64,000 nt of DNA from positions 310,001-374,000 of the forward strand of contig NZ_JACHNE010000001.1 in assembly GCF_014205255.1 (NCBI RefSeq), written 5' to 3'. Shown in pieces: positions 63,401-64,000 of this stretch; position 1 is the first letter of the stretch, and every line of letters begins with the position of its first letter. This DNA is from Streptomyces caelestis (GTDB taxonomy: Bacteria > Actinomycetota > Actinomycetes > Streptomycetales > Streptomycetaceae). A model generated the notes under the pieces. It saw only the letters and a program-made list of their open reading frames with translations, searched no databases and was not told the DNA's origin. The translations under genes were made by a program, and so were the position numbers.

Positions 63401-64000
63401 TCGGTCCTGGCCCGGCTGACCCACCACATCGCCGCCGTCACCGGCCATCCGCCCACCCGTGTCACCCCGGGCACCGCGCTGGCCGATCTGGGCCTGGACT
63501 CGCTGATGGCCGTCCGGGTCCGCACGGCCGTGGAACGCGAGTTCGGCATCGAACTCCCCCTGCGCGACCTGTTCGCCGCCGCCACCGTCGAGGACGCCGC
63601 CGCCCGGATCCAGCAGGCCCTCCCCCGCGAGGACACCCCGCTGCGCCCGCTGCGCGCCACCGGTTCCCGGCCCCCGCTGTTCCTCGTCCACGCGGCCGGC
63701 GGCCCGGTCACCGTCTACCGGACGCTCGCCGAACGGCTCGGCGAGAGCCACCCGGTGTACGGGCTGGAGCGGATCGAGGAGGCCCGGACCGTGCCGGAGA
63801 AGGCGCGCCGCTACGCCGAGGCGATCGCCGTCGCCCACCCCGACGGGCCCTGCCTGGTGGGCGGCTGGTCCTTCGGCGGCTTCGTCGCCCAGGAGACCGC
63901 GCGGCAGCTGACCGCCGCCGGACGGGACGTGCCGCTGGTCGTGCTCATCGACTCCGTACGCCCCCTCCCCCGGCCCGGCCTGACGCGCGCCGACCGGATC
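60455..64000 (+). CDS. Pks13-like condensing polyketide synthase, 3' end outside window
   Basis: The frame is open for 1182 codons to the window edge. Domains in order: ACP (LGMSSRDAVALAGEL, Ser41); KS (Cys272 in DTACSSS, His407 in EAHGTGTPLGDP, His447 in GHLESAAG); AT (Ser714 in GHSMGEVAAAV); a second ACP (Ser1016 in LGLDSLMAVRV); and a thioesterase starting PPLFLVHAAGGP with Ser1139 in GGWSFGG. No reductive domains are present. ACP-KS-AT-ACP-TE is the order of mycobacterial Pks13, which joins two fatty acyl chains. The AT site usually YASH/HAFH reads GAGH (812-815), suggesting an unusual, perhaps bulky, carboxyacyl substrate. Confidence 0.95.
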   Translation, partial: MRPLDEDTLRRLIAERVAAWYGTSPEAVPMDQPLADLGMSSRDAVALAGELSRATGRELPTTLLWETPTGQALVARLCGTEDSGGSGGSRAEAAPVPRAGLPGGTGEPVAVVGVGCRLPGGVHGPDGYWRLLSEGVDAIRRVPEDRWRDFTVFPPADAHPYGGYLDDIAGFDADFFRITPREAAVMDPQQRILLEVVHEALDHAAVPAGSLAGTATGVFVGVSAPEYGQLTGADPAAVDPWAPAGGALSVTAGRLAYVLDTRGPSLAVDTACSSSLVAVHHACVSLRTGESDTAIAAGVNLLLSPAVTVAFRRAGALAPDGRCKPFSAAADGIGRGEGCAAVILKRLSDAERDGDRVLAVIRATAVNSDGRSNGLMAPNPAAQQALLESAYARAGLTAAHVDYVEAHGTGTPLGDPIEAGALGAVLGAGRDPDQPLLLGSVKGNLGHLESAAGIAGLVKTVLALHHDSVPPSLHCAEGTSLADERLRVVTEPEPWPRYGGTALAGVSGFGFGGTNAHVVLEEGPPGLVPGRTAEEPVARLHVLSDLDAGRVRDTAGRLADWLRESTAHPADVARTLAGRTGRGPVRAAVVARDRAELSEALGALAAGRPDARVVTGEHDRVGRGPVWVFSGYGSQWPGMGRRLLAEEPAFAAAVEKLDPQLALECGLSLYDHLSSGAGLDRLDVAQPVLFGLQLALAELWRSHGVEPAAVIGHSMGEVAAAVCAGALDVADGARVIAVRARLLSGLSGGAMAVVDLDDAELASLERDFPGVYVAVHSSPRQKVVTGEEAAVAGLVRRLEGQGRAARAMRVVGAGHSPQVDALLPELADALSGIRGRRPRVPVYSTVLDDPRGDCLFDAAHWAANLRRPVRLDRALAAAAADGHTAFVEISPHPVLTGAVADTVPDALALATLRRDADGAEAFAGQLGALYVAGQRLPAPPGRVVDLPVPRWRHVRHWWTDGRARTEPVPEPAQSPADVAEPTSVLARLTHHIAAVTGHPPTRVTPGTALADLGLDSLMAVRVRTAVEREFGIELPLRDLFAAATVEDAAARIQQALPREDTPLRPLRATGSRPPLFLVHAAGGPVTVYRTLAERLGESHPVYGLERIEEARTVPEKARRYAEAIAVAHPDGPCLVGGWSFGGFVAQETARQLTAAGRDVPLVVLIDSVRPLPRPGLTRADRI

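Noticed and set aside
1..64000. tRNA, rRNA or replication-origin features
   Set aside because: I looked for conserved T-arm sequences and repeated DnaA-box-like motifs and saw none; a covariance-model scan would settle it.

Overview
The window is high-GC actinobacterial DNA and almost certainly Streptomyces. The indicators are paired XRE/DUF5753-DUF397 genes, several SpoIIE-type phosphatases with RsbW-like ATPases, DUF574 methyltransferase, DUF1232, DUF1737, DUF2269 and DUF5133 proteins, frequent GTG starts and strong Shine-Dalgarno sites. I see no tRNA, rRNA or CRISPR array.

Layout: 1-864 is the end of a GH1 glycosidase, facing a decayed nitrate reductase fragment. 1.5-8.0 kb is regulatory: a methyltransferase, an XRE/DUF397/ATPase set with a palindromic operator candidate, and a large cache-PAS-GAF-PP2C-ATPase sensor phosphatase. 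8.1-11.2 kb has an FprA-type reductase, a secreted lamin-tail protein and a frameshifted epoxide hydrolase. 11.2-13.5 kb is a minus-strand operon of three Roadblock/LC7 proteins and one DUF4388 protein with no GTPase. 14.2-18.2 kb pairs a ROK regulator with a phospholyase-like aminotransferase and a small-molecule kinase. 18.3-21.5 kb has an Eis-like acetyltransferase and a divergent anti-sigma-like ATPase/phosphatase pair. 21.8-23.6 kb has a SulP transporter behind a carbonic anhydrase gene that has lost both zinc-ligand segments. 24.4-36.5 kb is a decay and insertion zone: a PAP2 enzyme, a damaged two-component/ABC locus, an IS701-like transposase, a truncated and a complete IS5/IS427-type element, a lone MazF-like gene and a DNA ligase pseudogene. 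It also carries an intact desaturase/reductase/PucR locus.

36.5-41.7 kb encodes one 1743-residue secreted protein with two GH43 domains. 42.2-46.4 kb holds the most unusual system: a catalase-like domain fused to a LodA-like (cysteine tryptophylquinone) amine oxidase, followed by a LodB-like flavoprotein. After a cutinase-lectin pseudogene and an aspartate aminotransferase, 49.3-51.7 kb has a coiled-coil protein of unknown function and a minisatellite-rich stretch. 52.2-53.4 kb is a compact graspetide locus (precursor plus ATP-grasp ligase). 53.4-56.7 kb is ordinary: DUF2269, an AraC/GlxA regulator, DUF5133 and an aldo/keto reductase.

57.0-64.0 kb is a translationally tight trio: acyl-CoA carboxylase beta subunit, fatty acyl-AMP ligase, and a PKS with ACP-KS-AT-ACP-TE order that runs off the window. 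This is the gene set and domain order of the mycobacterial AccD4/FadD32/Pks13 mycolate-condensing system, in an organism not expected to make mycolates. Functional statements are inferred from motifs and gene context read by eye; no database search was possible.
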